A stretch of DNA of 64,000 nucleotides from Gimesia maris (GCF_008298035.1 NZ_CP042910.1:3673001-3737000), one strand, 5' to 3'; counted from the first letter of the stretch, positions 1 through 9,661 are shown. Notes: generated by a model not told the origin, from the sequence alone. Program-made: numbers and translations.

Positions 1-135
1 GGTCCGGGGGAAGTGCTGCTGATGCGACCGCTGCTGGTGCACCGTTCCCGTGCTGCGAAACTGCCAGAGCGCCGCCGGGTGCTGCACGTGGTTTATTCTG
101 CAACGGTGCCGCCCAAAGGGCTGGAGTGGACTTAA
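1..135 (+). CDS. PhyH-family dioxygenase, C-terminal fragment
   Basis: The open frame runs in from the left edge and stops at TAA 133-135, giving the last 44 residues. The fragment has a GEVLLMRPLLVHRS stretch, then RRVLHVVYS, and ends GLEWT. This resembles the C-terminus of phytanoyl-CoA dioxygenase (PhyH) Fe(II)/2-oxoglutarate oxygenases, where the His of the HRS element is the distal iron ligand and the following Arg region binds the co-substrate. The substrate cannot be told from the fragment, and the facial-triad HxD lies outside the window. The assignment rests on the short C-terminal signature only. Confidence 0.6.
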   Translation, partial: GPGEVLLMRPLLVHRSRAAKLPERRRVLHVVYSATVPPKGLEWT

Positions 136-285
136 GCCTTCAGGTCTCACCTGGTTTTTAGTGAAGTCTATTGAATAACATTAAATCAACTCTTGTGCTG
201 TTCATATGAATCTATTCAAATGTTGTGATGGCAGGTGACGCGATTTGCAGCAAATTGATTCATTGAAAACAGTCAGGGAAACAGA

Positions 286-1201
286 GTGAAATTTCAATAC
301 AATCTGGATGATGCCACTCATGATATAAAGCAGGCTTCCATCGCTGCGTTTCTTTCAGCGGCTATGAGTACCTTAGTCATCGTCGTTGCCATCGTCACTT
401 CTGCGGAAGGCGTGTTCGGACCATTTGCTGATCCGATTAACTTCATCGATGTTGCCCTGGTGGTGGCGTGCTGGGTGGGACTCCGATTCTATTCGAGAAC
501 TGCCGCAGTCACCCTCGTTATTTATTTCATATTAGCAAAAATCTTTATAATGCTGGAGAACGGGCGACCTTCGGGGCTTCTGTTTACCATGATCTGGCTT
601 TACTTCTACTGGAAGGGCATTCGAGGCACCTTTGCCTACCACCGCTTAAGAAAAGAGGCGGATTCCAGTTACCGGTCCACACCTGTCTCGTTTTACTATT
701 TCGTGATTCCTGTCGGGGGGATTGTTCTGAGTTTAATCATACTGGGAGTAAGCTTGTTCGGACTTGGGATTCTGGCTGAAAGTGGAACCTTCGTCTCTCC
801 TGAAGTGACTGCAGGAGACAAGCTGTCAAAAAGCGACTTACAGTTGCTTCTGGATGAAGGAATCATCAGGCCGGATGAAACCGTTCTTTATTTTTATTCG
901 ACGGGTCTGACTTCCATTTCAGATGACGGGAATCTGCTGACTGATCAACGTGTCGTTTCGTATGAAGAGAATCGAGGGAGTATTAGAGGTCTACGCAGCG
1001 AACTATGAAGATGTAACAGAGATCATTGTTGTGGAAGAGGGAAACTTCATCGATGATACGATAGTCGAAATCAATACGACGGATGACGATGTATTTCTCC
1101 TGTTTCTCTCTCCCCTGGATGAAGGTGACCAAACCTTTATTAATGAACTCAGAAGCAGAGTCCCGTCTAAGCCAGCCCAGGTAGAACAACTGACATTGTA
1201 A
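286..1201 (+). pseudogene. Unrecognised multi-pass membrane protein, broken by a single-base frameshift
   Basis: A GTG start at 286 follows an AGGG element about 10 nt upstream. The first frame (to 1008) has about four or five hydrophobic segments in residues 15-165, then a soluble tail with FYSTGLTSISDDGN and LLTDQRVVSYEEN. The natural continuation (GVLEVYAANYEDVTEI and on to TGA-free sequence ending at 1201) lies in the +1 frame. Removing one G from the GGG at 976-978 joins the two halves seamlessly as EENRGVLEVYAANYED, giving a product of about 304 residues. The tail looks like a small PH-like or stress-type domain, but I do not recognise the family. The break may be a sequencing error, a true pseudogene or recoding. 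The next gene begins 59 bp downstream. Confidence 0.6.
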
Positions 1202-1260
1202 AAAAACGATAAATGAAAGCATGATTCGCATTGGCGATTCTGAATTTTTAGAGGTCGATT

Positions 1261-1602
1261 ATGACATCTGACGAGCGACAACTGGAAACAAAAACAAAAC
1301 CCAAAGGACTGCGACGCTGGTTTCTGGCAGGGTTTCTGATTGTATTTTTCGCAATGGGATTTTGGTTTAGGTTTACCGCGGTAGGTGGTCCGCCGGGGAC
1401 ACTGATGCAGGTGAACCTGTTCCAATTTTATTATTATGAAGCAGGAACCTGGCTTCGAAGTTCCGGTGAGCTGGCCGCGCTGATGCCAAGCCTTTCCCAT
1501 ATCTTGATGACACTCGGATTTCATCTGGTTTGCGCAGGAGTGGGGGCCGCCGTTTTTCTGGGGATTGGTTGGGGAATTCGAAAACTTCGCGGAGTTTCCT
1601 GA
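1261..1602 (+). CDS. Small two-span membrane protein, unknown function
   Basis: This encodes 113 residues. The ATG at 1261 is preceded by AGAGG about 6 nt upstream, so the start is well supported. A charged N-terminus (residues 1-19) leads into a hydrophobic span at about 20-41. A hydrophilic loop containing an FYYYEAGTWLRSSGE segment follows, then a second span at about 83-107 ends in positively charged residues (GIRKLRG). No family is recognised. It sits between two frameshifted genes in the same direction, with a 40 bp gap to the next one, so the three could be co-transcribed. It may be a genus-level orphan. Confidence 0.55.
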   Translation: MTSDERQLETKTKPKGLRRWFLAGFLIVFFAMGFWFRFTAVGGPPGTLMQVNLFQFYYYEAGTWLRSSGELAALMPSLSHILMTLGFHLVCAGVGAAVFLGIGWGIRKLRGVS

Positions 1603-1642
1603 TCGAACCTTTGAATCTGTTTATTCTCAGAAAGCAACAGTC

Positions 1643-2528
1643 ATGGGAAGCTGGGGAGCCGGGCTCTACTCTAATGATATTGCACTCGATCTCAAAAGTG
1701 CTGTTGCTGCAATTGTGAAACTCCCCTTCGAGTCAGAGCAATTAATCAAAATGCTGGCGGAAGCGTTTACTGAAGAAGCCGGCCGGGAAACGAATGAAGA
1801 GTATACTACGTTCTGGCTGGTTCTTGCGGACCAGTTTCATAAGCGGGGTATTGACTGTCCGGATGTGTTTTCTCGATCGCTTAAAATTATCGATTCCCAT
1901 TCAGATTTGCAGATGCAGGAATCGCTGGGGATGGATGCGAAAGAGCTAAAGAAGCGAGAGAAATATCTACAGAAATTACGAAGTAAACTGTGTCAGCCGG
2001 TCATTGAAAAGCCCCGTAAAACTCTGAAAAAGCCACAATCGCTACTCCTGAAGCAGGGAGATGTGATCCTGTTTCCTGTGTCCTCAGATGGGAAATCGAT
2101 TAATAGTTATTATACGGAGAGTGAGTTTCAGAAACTTAGCTGGAATCAATCTAACTGGGGGGGCTGCAGTAATTGTCGATTGTGGGCATGTGTTTGAGTA
2201 TCTCGCTTATTATTGTCCCATAATCCAGATGCGGTGTCTGGAAGATAACAGGAAACCGACTCTGGATATGTTACAGGGAGCAGTTGGATGGCGCCTCGCC
2301 CCGACTGTGACATGTAACAAAATCCATTTTCGACGGATGAAGATCGATATTCTCGCGAACATCAAGCTGGATCAGAAAAAATTACAGAAACAATTTCCGA
2401 CGATCTCCAACGGCATTTATGCTGCGGTGAATGATATTACAATTGGAAATGAACTCAAAATCTATGCGGGACCCTGGTGGAAAGATCCTGCACAGATTGA
2501 GTTTTTGAAGGAGATCGTTGCCAGCTGA
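1643..2528 (+). pseudogene. Soluble protein of unknown function (MGSWGxGLYSND family), broken at a G7 run
   Basis: The likely start is ATG 1643, because MGSWGAGLYSNDIALDL matches the usual opening of DUF4259-like and related bacterial proteins; the TTG further upstream is unlikely. The first frame continues through TTFWLVLADQFHKRGIDC and a Lys-rich KPRKTLKKPQ linker to NQSNWG, then reaches a stop at 2197. The continuation (AAVIVDCGHVFEYLAYY and on to 2528) is in the +1 frame. The switch falls exactly on seven consecutive Gs at 2157-2163. With six Gs one frame reads NWGAAVIVDCGHVFEYL, giving about 294 residues. No catalytic motif is evident. It may be a sequencing artefact, a pseudogene or a phase-variable gene. 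Confidence 0.65.
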
Positions 2529-2539
2529 TAAGATCCCAA

Positions 2540-2562
2540 TTGGTTAAGCGTTCTTAAACCAA
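2540..2562. terminator. Weak hairpin between convergent genes
   Basis: TTGGTTAAG (2540-2548) and CTTAAACCAA (2553-2562) form an inverted repeat with one bulge. It lies between the ends of two convergent genes (stops at 2528 and 2593). The stem is AT-rich and followed only by A-rich sequence on the plus strand, so it is a poor classical terminator. Position is the main argument for it. Confidence 0.3.
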
Positions 2563-2592
2563 CTAAAATAATGTGGACGGGATGGTGTGATT

Positions 2593-4776
2593 TTAAACTG
2601 TTGCTTGCACTTCCAGCGTGACCCGTGTTGATTTAAAACCGGGGGTTTTCGAGAGCGGATCGACGGTGTGTGGAACCAGGATATTCGCTTCCGGGTAATA
2701 CATCAGAGCATTTCCGGCGCGGACGTCGAATTCGCGGACCAGGATGTAAGGCATCTCTCCTGCTTCGCTCTTCACCTTGACCCGCTGATCGGGTTTGAGG
2801 CCCAGGCGATCGATGTCGGCCCGGTTCATCAGGATCACGTCGCGGCGTTCCTGGCCGCGGTAGATGTCTTCGTCATCATAGACGACGCTGTTGAACTGCC
2901 CTTCCGAGCGGACTGTCATCAGTCTTAACTGATTGTCATCCACGGGGATCTCGGGCAGCGGGATGGCGTGGAACTTTGCTTTGCCGCTTTCCGTGGGGAA
3001 TTGGTATTCCGCGACCGCACGACCGGTGACGTGGAATTCCTTGTTGGATTCAATCGTCTGATGCATATTTTCGTAGCCGGGAATCAGGTCGGCAATCAGT
3101 TCGCGGATGGCGGAATGGCTTTCCAGTTTCTTCCAGTCGATGCGGTTGTCGCCGGCAAACAGTTTCTGGCCGATGGCAGCGAGGATAGAAACTTCGCTGC
3201 GGGGGCCTTCATACCGGGATTTCCCGCCGTCACTCATGCGGACGTAGCTGAACATCGACTCCTGCGTGGTCGACTGTGGCTCTTCATCGCGCGGCAGGAC
3301 GGGGAGAATCAGCGTCTCTTCACCAGTGCCCCAGACGTGACCCGTATTGAGGGTCGTGGAGAGATACAGAATGGTTTTGATGCGGCTCATGGCTTCGAGC
3401 GCGTATTTCGTATCGGGGTTACTGCCGTAGAGGTTGCCTCCCAGGCAGAACGCAAAGTCGATCTCACCGCGATGCGATGCTTCCATACAGGCCATCGTGT
3501 CATAGCCGGGTGTCGTGGGAACCTGAATACCGAGTTGACTCTCCAGGCGTTCAAGCATGGCCTGTTTCAGACCTGGTGTGACGCCGACCGACCCGAGACC
3601 CTGCACGTTGCTATGCCCGCGGATGGGCATCAGCCCCGCCTGGCGGCGACCGACCATGCCTCGCAGCAGAGAGACATTGGCGATGGTCTGCACGTTATTG
3701 GTGCCATGCAGATGATGGGTAATGCCCATACACCAGCCGATGACGACATTTTTGGCAGAGATATACTGGTCGGCGATCTGTTGAATGGTATCGCGGTCGA
3801 CACCACTCTGGGCGATGATATCGTCCCAGCTGGTCTGGTTGACCTGTTCCTGGAAGGCTTCAAAGTTCTCAGTATGCGCAGCGATGAAGCTGCTGTCGTG
3901 AGCGTTTTGTTCGAGTACGACCTTGGCGATGCCGGTCAGTAACGCCAGGTCTCCGCCGACGTGCGGCTGCACGTACATGGATGCGATACTGGAACCGAAC
4001 AGCATGCTGCGGACGTCACTGGGAACTTTGAAATTGACCAGCCCCAATTCTTTGACCGGATTGATGACAATGACTTTGCCACCCCGCCGCCGGATTTCCA
4101 TGAAGGCTTTCATCAGTCGCGGATGATTGGAGGACGGGTTGGCGCCGATCAGGATATACAGATCGGTGTGTTCGAGGTCTTCCAGTTTGATCGTCCCCGC
4201 TCCAGTGCCGATGCTGGAGCCTAAACCGACTCCACTGGCCTGATGACAATAGTAGGAGCAGTTGTTGACATAATTGGTGCCCATCAGTCGCGACATCATC
4301 TGGAACAGGAAGCCGGCCTCATTCGAGGAACGACCACTGGCGTAGTAAAACGCCCGCTCGGGGCCAGCTGCTTTCAGGCGGTCGACCACCAGGTCAAGAG
4401 CCGCATCCCAGGAAATGGGTTTGTAATGTTTTTCACCGGGAGAGAGCAGCAGTGGTTCGGTGAGTCGGCCGCTGTATTCGAGTTTTCGCGAGTTGAAAGA
4501 ACGCAGCTGGTCGATATTGTGTTTTGCGAAGAAGTCGGAAGCGACCGCGGGCTGCATGTCGGAAGCCATCGCCTGAAACGATTTTTTGCAGACTTCGGGA
4601 AACAGACCTGCTTCGTTAACCATACCCCCTTTTTGTCCACCCATGCCGACAGCACAGGTCTTGCAGGCGTTTTTGGAACGCATGGACTTCCAGAGTTTCC
4701 ACCAGCCCACCCGGTTTGCCAGAGTCAGACTGTATTTAATCGCTTTCCAGCCGCCGCCGCTTCGTGGAGCTTTCAC
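2593..4776 (-). CDS. YdeP-type molybdopterin oxidoreductase (FdhF/YdeP family)
   Basis: This encodes 727 residues with a molybdopterin-dependent oxidoreductase fold. GTG 4776 was chosen because GGAAGG lies about 6 nt upstream and the protein then opens SGGGWKAIK, as in E. coli YdeP; the TTG at 4845 would add 23 unlikely residues. A short CKTC motif (Cys38, Cys41) stands where formate dehydrogenases carry four FeS ligands. It is followed by SGRSSNEAGFLFQ, a Cys-containing NNCSYYCHQASGVGLG segment near the expected molybdenum site, GANPSSNHPRL, GMGITHHLHGT-like and GHSNVQG cofactor-binding segments. The C-terminal dinucleotide-binding domain contains GQRRDV-like and YYPEAN elements. YdeP has been linked to acid resistance in E. 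coli, but the substrate is unknown. No FdhD or cofactor genes are adjacent. Confidence 0.85.
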   Translation of the reverse strand: MKAPRSGGGWKAIKYSLTLANRVGWWKLWKSMRSKNACKTCAVGMGGQKGGMVNEAGLFPEVCKKSFQAMASDMQPAVASDFFAKHNIDQLRSFNSRKLEYSGRLTEPLLLSPGEKHYKPISWDAALDLVVDRLKAAGPERAFYYASGRSSNEAGFLFQMMSRLMGTNYVNNCSYYCHQASGVGLGSSIGTGAGTIKLEDLEHTDLYILIGANPSSNHPRLMKAFMEIRRRGGKVIVINPVKELGLVNFKVPSDVRSMLFGSSIASMYVQPHVGGDLALLTGIAKVVLEQNAHDSSFIAAHTENFEAFQEQVNQTSWDDIIAQSGVDRDTIQQIADQYISAKNVVIGWCMGITHHLHGTNNVQTIANVSLLRGMVGRRQAGLMPIRGHSNVQGLGSVGVTPGLKQAMLERLESQLGIQVPTTPGYDTMACMEASHRGEIDFAFCLGGNLYGSNPDTKYALEAMSRIKTILYLSTTLNTGHVWGTGEETLILPVLPRDEEPQSTTQESMFSYVRMSDGGKSRYEGPRSEVSILAAIGQKLFAGDNRIDWKKLESHSAIRELIADLIPGYENMHQTIESNKEFHVTGRAVAEYQFPTESGKAKFHAIPLPEIPVDDNQLRLMTVRSEGQFNSVVYDDEDIYRGQERRDVILMNRADIDRLGLKPDQRVKVKSEAGEMPYILVREFDVRAGNALMYYPEANILVPHTVDPLSKTPGFKSTRVTLEVQATV

Positions 4777-5022
4777 TTTACGCCTTCCTTTGTCGTTTTT
4801 CAGGAGCACACTGCAGTGAACCGATTCCGATACAACAAAACACAATCTTCACACTTTTGCCAAAATCTGAAACCTGTTCAAGTTAGGTCGAGTATATCCA
4901 AATGAATTTATGCAATCAACGAGACGGGCTTCATTTCCGTACAGTGGGTCTTGCGGGGGTTTCCGGCCAGTTGATACAATACAGCTCCTGTCTATCTAAA
5001 CTACAGGAGGAAGGATCGTGCT

Positions 5023-6987
5023 ATGTTTCGTCGCTGTGTAAGCTTTTCAGTATTCTTGATTCTGGTTTGCGGAAGTTCTCTCTGGGGGGAGAAACCATCT
5101 GCCACTGCTTCCTCCGCTGAATTGACATTTCGTCTGCCCACTACTTCCGGTGAGACTGTTGAACTCAAGAAACAGCCCGATCAAAAAGTGACGGTGGTCT
5201 GTTTTCTGGGAGCGGAATGCCCGCTGGCACGGTTGTATGGACCCAGGTTAAATGAACTGCAGGAGTCCTATCGATCGCGAGGCGTACGCTTGATTGGCGT
5301 CAACAGTAACCAGCAGGACTCGCTGGAAGACGTGCAGGCATACGTCAAAAAATATCAGATTCAGTTTCCCATGGCGAAGGATTACGGGAATGAAATCGCC
5401 GATCGCTATCAGGCGGTGCGGACCCCGGAAGTCTTTGTGCTGGACGAGAACCTGGTGATTCAATATCGGGGACGGATCGATAATCAGTATCTGCCGGGGA
5501 TTTCTCGAGCCGAAACGACTTCCCATGATCTGAAGAACGCGCTGGACCAGGTTTTGTCGGGGAATCCAGTCAAACTGGCGGTGACCGAACCGAACGGCTG
5601 TTTCATCGGACGCGTCAAAAAAACAGAAGTGACGACCAGTCTGACGTTCTGTAACGAAGTGGTGCGGGTTTTGAATCAACATTGTGTGGAATGCCATCGT
5701 AAAGGCGAAATCGCGCCCTTCAGTCTGACCGACTATGATGAAGTGAGAGGCTGGGCAGATACCATGCTGGAAACCATTGATGACGGACGCATGCCTCCCT
5801 GGCACGCGAGTCCGAAATATGGTCATTATGCCAATGCCCGTTTCATGTCGGATGAGGATAAAAAAGTGCTCCGCGACTGGGTTGCCGGGGGGATGCCATA
5901 TGGTGATGTGAAAAACATGCCGAAACTTCCCGAGTTCCGTGAAGGCTGGCATCTGCCGGAAATTCCGGAAGCGGTCTTCGAGATGCGGAAACGACCGTTT
6001 CAGGTTCCCGCGGAAGGTGTGGTCGAATATCAGTATTTTGTTGTCGATCCTGGTTTTACAGAAGACAAATGGGTGACCGGAGCGCAGGTGCTGCCGGGCA
6101 ATCGCTCTGTCGTGCATCATGCGATTGTTTTTATTCGTCCGCCGGATGGCGCCGACTTTCGAGGTATCGGCTGGTTAACCGCGTATGTGCCGGGTCAAAG
6201 GATCAAAAAACTGCCTGAAGGACGGGCCCGTAAGGTCCCCGCTGGTTCGAAGCTGGTGTTTCAGATGCATTACACGCCGAACGGCTCGGTCGCGGAAGAT
6301 ATTTCCAAAGTGGGTCTCCTGTTTGGCAAAGAGGAAGAGATCACGCACGAAGTCTTCACGCTGATTGGCATTGATCAGGAGTTTGAAATTCCGCCGCACG
6401 CCAATGATTTTCCCGTGACTGCAAAAGTGCGACGTATTCCCGCGGAAGCAGAGTTGCTGGCGATTGCGCCACATATGCATTTACGGGGGAAATCGTTTCG
6501 GCTGTTTATGAAGCAGAAGGACGAATCGGAAATTCTGCTGGATGTGCCAAACTACGATTTCAACTGGCAGCATATTTACGAGCTGAGTCAGCCCATGAAA
6601 CTGGATGATGTGGACTCGCTGGAATTTACTGTGAAATTTGATAATTCCAAAGAGAATCCATTCAACCCCGATCCCAGCGAGTACGTGACCTGGGGAGATC
6701 AGACCTGGGAAGAAATGGCGATTGCCTTTTTCGAAGTTGCTGAACCCCGGAAAAAGAAGAAGGTTGAAAAGATTGCTCGTAATAAAAAGCCCAGTCAGGA
6801 AGAGGCGGACGAGCAACGTAAAAAGAAGTATGAGCAATTAGTCGCCGAATTCATTCAGCGTTTTGATAGAAATCAGGACGGGCAAGTGGATGTGGATGAG
6901 GTCCCTCTGGCAACGCAACGTTATGGACGTTATCGAGATCACGACGGAGACGGCATTATCGGTAAAGAGGACCTCTGGAAACGATAA
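5023..6987 (+). CDS. Redoxin / c-type heme / copper-monooxygenase-like / EF-hand fusion protein
   Basis: This encodes 654 residues with an N-terminal signal peptide (about residues 1-22), so it is predicted to be exported. Domains in order: an AhpC/TSA-type redoxin fold (about 33-180) with a single GAECPLA cysteine (Cys66); a CVECH heme-c motif (221-225); and a copper type II monooxygenase-like region (about 330-585) with VVHHAIVF, FQMHYTPNG and APHMHLRGKSF histidine clusters. A Lys-rich linker and two EF-hand loops (DRNQDGQVDVDE and DHDGDGIIGKED) close the C-terminus. The combination suggests a periplasmic redox enzyme in which a heme feeds electrons to a copper site. The substrate is unknown. 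AGGAGG lies about 11 nt upstream of the ATG. The following exporter gene starts 93 bp later. Confidence 0.85.
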   Translation: MFRRCVSFSVFLILVCGSSLWGEKPSATASSAELTFRLPTTSGETVELKKQPDQKVTVVCFLGAECPLARLYGPRLNELQESYRSRGVRLIGVNSNQQDSLEDVQAYVKKYQIQFPMAKDYGNEIADRYQAVRTPEVFVLDENLVIQYRGRIDNQYLPGISRAETTSHDLKNALDQVLSGNPVKLAVTEPNGCFIGRVKKTEVTTSLTFCNEVVRVLNQHCVECHRKGEIAPFSLTDYDEVRGWADTMLETIDDGRMPPWHASPKYGHYANARFMSDEDKKVLRDWVAGGMPYGDVKNMPKLPEFREGWHLPEIPEAVFEMRKRPFQVPAEGVVEYQYFVVDPGFTEDKWVTGAQVLPGNRSVVHHAIVFIRPPDGADFRGIGWLTAYVPGQRIKKLPEGRARKVPAGSKLVFQMHYTPNGSVAEDISKVGLLFGKEEEITHEVFTLIGIDQEFEIPPHANDFPVTAKVRRIPAEAELLAIAPHMHLRGKSFRLFMKQKDESEILLDVPNYDFNWQHIYELSQPMKLDDVDSLEFTVKFDNSKENPFNPDPSEYVTWGDQTWEEMAIAFFEVAEPRKKKKVEKIARNKKPSQEEADEQRKKKYEQLVAEFIQRFDRNQDGQVDVDEVPLATQRYGRYRDHDGDGIIGKEDLWKR

Positions 6988-7080
6988 TTGCTTTGAAGTA
7001 TTACGCGAAGTATGAACCCGAGGTATTGAATCTGATTCTACCTGAATCGCCTGTCCCTACTGTCAGAAAGAGAATCGAGA

Positions 7081-9426
7081 GTGTTTCGCGCGTTTAATCG
7101 ATGTTCTGTCTGGATGGCCGATCATCCTGTCATGGTCACGCTGTTCATTCTGCTGCTGAGTGGAATTGCGCTGCTGGGTTATACAATGCCTGAAGAGGTG
7201 CGCGACTGGTTTAAACCAGCTCCGGTACAACAGGTACAGCAGCAGAAACCGGAAAAACCGCGAAAAGTACGGGAAACGCCGCCAGATGTCGATCCGATCA
7301 GTCTGACTGATGCCGATACTATTCTGGTGATTGATTCGGAAGACTTTTTCACCCCGGAACGAATTAAAGCCCTCCGTGAAATTGTGGAGCAGATAGAATC
7401 ACTGGACTATGTGCGTAGCGTCTTCTGGCTGGAAGATATTCCCAATCTGAATATCTTCGGCTTGCGGGAACCCTTGATTCCCAACGAACGGGCTTCACAG
7501 AAACGACTGGATGCTGCTAAAGAAAAAACGGTCGCCCATCCACTGGTGGGCGGGCAACTGCTGTCAGTGGATGGTAAGACGCTGTTGCTGATGATCAAGT
7601 TCGACTGGCTGCATGTGACGGATGATGACGCCTGTACGATCGGATTAAAGGATGTGGCGCGCGAGGTTGCTGCCAAATATCCGGGAGCCGATTTCTCTTT
7701 CCTGACGACCGGACGCGTGCCGATATATCTGACCGCAGTGCGGACGCACAATGCCAACAAGGTGAAATACCAGGTCATTGGATACGGCATGATCCTGTTT
7801 ATGGCTGTGATTCTGTTTCGAGGGATCTCTGCCGTGATCATCGTTGCGCTGGCACCAATGTTCGGCGTGTTTCTGACGATGGGGTTCATTCAGTTCCTGG
7901 ACTTTCAGGATAATCCGTTTAATGACGTTGTGCTGCCGGTTTTGTTGAGTCTGGTGGGACTGACGGATGGCGTACATCTGATGGTGCAGATCAGAAAGCA
8001 CCGGGCCGCCGGGTTGAGTGGGCGTGATGCGGCCCGGCGAGGTGTTCAGGAAGTCGGACTGGCCTGCCTGTTGACCTCGGTGACGACAGCCATCGGCTTT
8101 GGTTCGCTGTCATTGGCCCATCATGAAACCGTGCGCGAATTTGGTTACAGTTGTGTGGTCGGAGTGCTGCTGACTTTCATCGCGGTGATCACCGTAATCC
8201 CCCTGGCCTGTCGTACCTGGCTGGGACGTTCTATTCATGTTGGTTATGGGAAAGGAATCATCGACCGGCATCTGGGACGCATCAGCGTGATTATCGAGAT
8301 GGTTCTCAAGCGGACACGATTTATCAGTTCGCTGGGGATTGGTGTGACCGCCATTCTGATTTTGATATCATTGACACTGCGTCCAGATGAACGGCGGGCG
8401 AATATGTTGCCTGATGGCTCGGAGGCGGCTGTGGCGCTGAATCATATGGACCGGGCGATGGGAGGGCTGGAACATTCACGGGTGCATGTCACCTGGGACG
8501 ATGATGTGCCCTCCGATTCTCCGGAAGTGCTGGTTGCCATCAGTGAAGTAGACGATTTACTGCTGCAAGAGGAATTGATCGGCCATCCGATTTCAATTCG
8601 CAATATCCTGGGAGCGTTGCCCGGAGAAGGCAAACCGGAAGAGCGGATGTCGATGATGGACCTGCTGCCTCCCCCGCTGAAACGCGCTTTTTATACGCCG
8701 GAACGAAATCAGGCTGAAGTCAGTTTTCACGTGCAGGATCTGGGTATCGCTCGTTATGGACCCACCTTTACACGAATCGAAGAGGGATTGAAAACGATTG
8801 GTGCCGCACACCCCCATTTTCAATTTGAGCTGACGGGGTCTGCTGTTTGGCGCTGGCGGAACCTGTACCAGATTGTCGTGGATCTCGCCGCGAGCCTGGG
8901 GAGTGCCGCAATTATCATTCTGGTGGTGTTGGCGTTTGCTTTCCGTTCGCTGCGACTGGGGTTGATCTCGATTATCCCGAATATGTTTCCCCTGGCTGTG
9001 ACCGGAACGTTTCTGGTGTTTACGGGACAGTCCCTGGAGATCGTCAGCGTGTGTGCCTTCACAGTCTGTCTCGGGATAGCCGTCGATGATACGATTCATT
9101 TTTTAACCCGGTTCCGGGAAGAACAGCTATTGGTCGACAGCGACGAAGAGGCGATCCGCCGTGCATTTACCGGCGTGGGGACTGCTTTGATTATGACGAC
9201 GGTGATTCTGGTGGCCGGCTTTTCGACGGTGATCTTCAGCGATATGCGCGATCAGCGGATCTTCGCGATCATGAGCGGTTTGACGATTTCGTCTGCCCTG
9301 TTTGGAGATCTGGTCTTTTTACCCGCATTGCTGGCACGGTATGCAAAACGTTCCCAGGTGCCTGCAATGGAAGAGCCGGAAGAATTATCTGACCCGATGG
9401 TGGAACAGACCCTGGTGCGAGAATAA
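7081..9426 (+). CDS. RND/MMPL-family exporter
   Basis: This encodes 781 residues starting at GTG 7081. The layout is the duplicated RND plan. A first transmembrane helix (about 17-38) is followed by a large soluble loop, then a five-helix bundle (about 230-380). TM7 (about 415-433) is followed by a second soluble loop, and a second five-helix bundle (about 600-765) ends the protein. Both bundles carry the usual features: LVGLTDGVHLMVQIRKHR in the first, and GIAVDDTIHFLTRFREE in the second with the Asp pair expected for proton relay. It belongs with the MMPL/HpnN-type lipid or hydrophobic-molecule exporters. The Pro/Lys-rich stretch at about 45-65 is unusual but hydrophilic. It may be co-transcribed with the upstream redoxin fusion. 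Confidence 0.85.
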   Translation: MFRAFNRCSVWMADHPVMVTLFILLLSGIALLGYTMPEEVRDWFKPAPVQQVQQQKPEKPRKVRETPPDVDPISLTDADTILVIDSEDFFTPERIKALREIVEQIESLDYVRSVFWLEDIPNLNIFGLREPLIPNERASQKRLDAAKEKTVAHPLVGGQLLSVDGKTLLLMIKFDWLHVTDDDACTIGLKDVAREVAAKYPGADFSFLTTGRVPIYLTAVRTHNANKVKYQVIGYGMILFMAVILFRGISAVIIVALAPMFGVFLTMGFIQFLDFQDNPFNDVVLPVLLSLVGLTDGVHLMVQIRKHRAAGLSGRDAARRGVQEVGLACLLTSVTTAIGFGSLSLAHHETVREFGYSCVVGVLLTFIAVITVIPLACRTWLGRSIHVGYGKGIIDRHLGRISVIIEMVLKRTRFISSLGIGVTAILILISLTLRPDERRANMLPDGSEAAVALNHMDRAMGGLEHSRVHVTWDDDVPSDSPEVLVAISEVDDLLLQEELIGHPISIRNILGALPGEGKPEERMSMMDLLPPPLKRAFYTPERNQAEVSFHVQDLGIARYGPTFTRIEEGLKTIGAAHPHFQFELTGSAVWRWRNLYQIVVDLAASLGSAAIIILVVLAFAFRSLRLGLISIIPNMFPLAVTGTFLVFTGQSLEIVSVCAFTVCLGIAVDDTIHFLTRFREEQLLVDSDEEAIRRAFTGVGTALIMTTVILVAGFSTVIFSDMRDQRIFAIMSGLTISSALFGDLVFLPALLARYAKRSQVPAMEEPEELSDPMVEQTLVRE

Positions 9427-9661
9427 TCAGATGCGGTTTGCTGTAACTCACGTGAGTCTCAGTGATTTCGATCCCTTCTCGTCTGCAGCTGAAAATGTTG
9501 TCTTTCGTGGATGGTTTCGGAAAGCGGTAAGTAAAGTTAAATAATTTGACTTTACAGCCGATAAACGTTATAAAAGATTCCCACCACTGTAGTTATATTC
9601 GTTGAGTTCAGCGAAATGACTCCCGCCCAAAAGATGTTCCCCGACATGAAGGAACAACGCT

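Noticed and set aside
468-779. 103-codon frame overlapping the first membrane protein gene
   Set aside because: It overlaps the hydrophobic gene in another frame and reads as a shadow.
2968-3942. Long 324-codon open frame on the plus strand inside the YdeP-type gene
   Set aside because: It lies entirely in antisense to a gene with strong family motifs, has no ribosome site, and its composition follows the opposite strand's codon use.
5248-6120. 290-codon minus-strand frame inside the redoxin/copper fusion gene
   Set aside because: The plus-strand gene has clear domains over the same stretch; the minus frame has no recognisable motif.
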